The notes below the pieces were generated by a model. It searched no databases. It was not told the origin of the DNA and saw only the letters and a list, made by a program, of their open reading frames with translations. Both the position numbers and the translations under genes were made by a program. Of a DNA stretch of 7,958 nucleotides, positions 7,850 to 7,958 are shown in pieces; the first letter of the stretch is position 1; each line of letters begins with the position of its first letter. This DNA comes from an uncultured Alphaproteobacteria bacterium (GTDB lineage: Bacteria > Pseudomonadota > Alphaproteobacteria > RF32 > CAG-239): positions 1 through 7,958 of the forward strand of contig UQFU01000075.1 in NCBI GenBank assembly GCA_900540425.1, read 5' to 3'.

Positions 7850-7958
7850 CTACAACGGCAAACCTTCTTTGCACATGAGCTGAACTAAATCTAGCTTACA
7901 TTCCATATCTATATGTTTTTAATTTATTAATAATTCTTTGAATATGTCACGCTTAGCA
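7850..7958 (-). other. Possible 3' end or remnant of a convergent gene
   Basis: Read on the reverse strand from the window edge, one frame gives AKRDIFKELLIN, a stop (7921-7919), then KHIDMECKLDLVQLMCKEGL and PL before another stop (7852-7850). Both pieces look more protein-like than chance reading of AT-rich spacer usually does. They lie in one frame separated by a single TAA. Either the first piece is the true C-terminus of a convergent gene, or the whole is a decayed reading frame. The spacing of LL..N, ..IDMECK and LMCKEG faintly resembles an ankyrin repeat. With only 36 codons this is weak evidence, and the stretch may be plain intergenic DNA. Confidence 0.22.
7904..7920 (+). terminator. 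Weak terminator-like hairpin after uvrB
   Basis: CATAT at 7904-7908 can pair with ATATG at 7911-7915 (four or five A/T-rich pairs, tiny loop), followed by five T residues. The stem is too weak for a confident intrinsic terminator. A second small stem, GCAAA/TTTGC at 7858-7872 with a 5-base loop, lies nearer the stop but has no T run. No other terminator is visible after uvrB. Confidence 0.2.

Noticed and set aside
7847..7882. CAGCT/AGCTG inverted repeat right after uvrB as a terminator
   Set aside because: The two five-base arms are 26 bases apart, the interior pairs poorly, and no T run follows.

Overview
The window looks like a chromosomal stretch from an alphaproteobacterium, probably Rhodospirillales-like, of intermediate GC content. 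This rests on gene content and order: fliL, fliM, a small DUF6468-like protein, a MotE-like protein and a large exported TPR protein all lie on one strand. UvrB is too conserved to narrow the lineage. No database search was possible, so the taxonomy is an inference.

Bases 1-480 hold the 3' part of fliL. Its open frame is interrupted just upstream by a run of eight A residues, where one extra base would disconnect the conserved periplasmic domain from the rest of the protein. Next comes fliM (498-1601), the C-ring switch protein, with an unusually long acidic leader before its CheY-binding motif. A DUF6468-like membrane-anchored coiled-coil protein (1594-2088) overlaps the fliM stop by 8 bases. 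A MotE-like protein (2103-2756) has a membrane anchor, a coiled coil and an MgtE-N-like end. A secreted protein of about 1030 residues (2767-5859) combines a beta-rich N-terminal half with a TPR C-terminal half. The nucleotide-excision repair helicase gene uvrB (5864-7846) begins 4 bases after that stop. The last 112 bases are AT-rich, with at most a weak terminator and a possible trace of a convergent reading frame.

The first five genes are packed like one transcription unit. They appear to serve the flagellar motor: FliL supports stators, FliM sits in the switch, and three accessory proteins of lesser-known function are predicted on the inner membrane or in the periplasm. My reading is that the DUF6468-like protein faces the cytoplasm near FliM, while MotE and the TPR protein act in the periplasm, perhaps as a stator-scaffold pair. 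UvrB has no known link to motility and probably shares only transcription with the operon.

No CRISPR array, transposon, tRNA, rRNA or defence system is visible.
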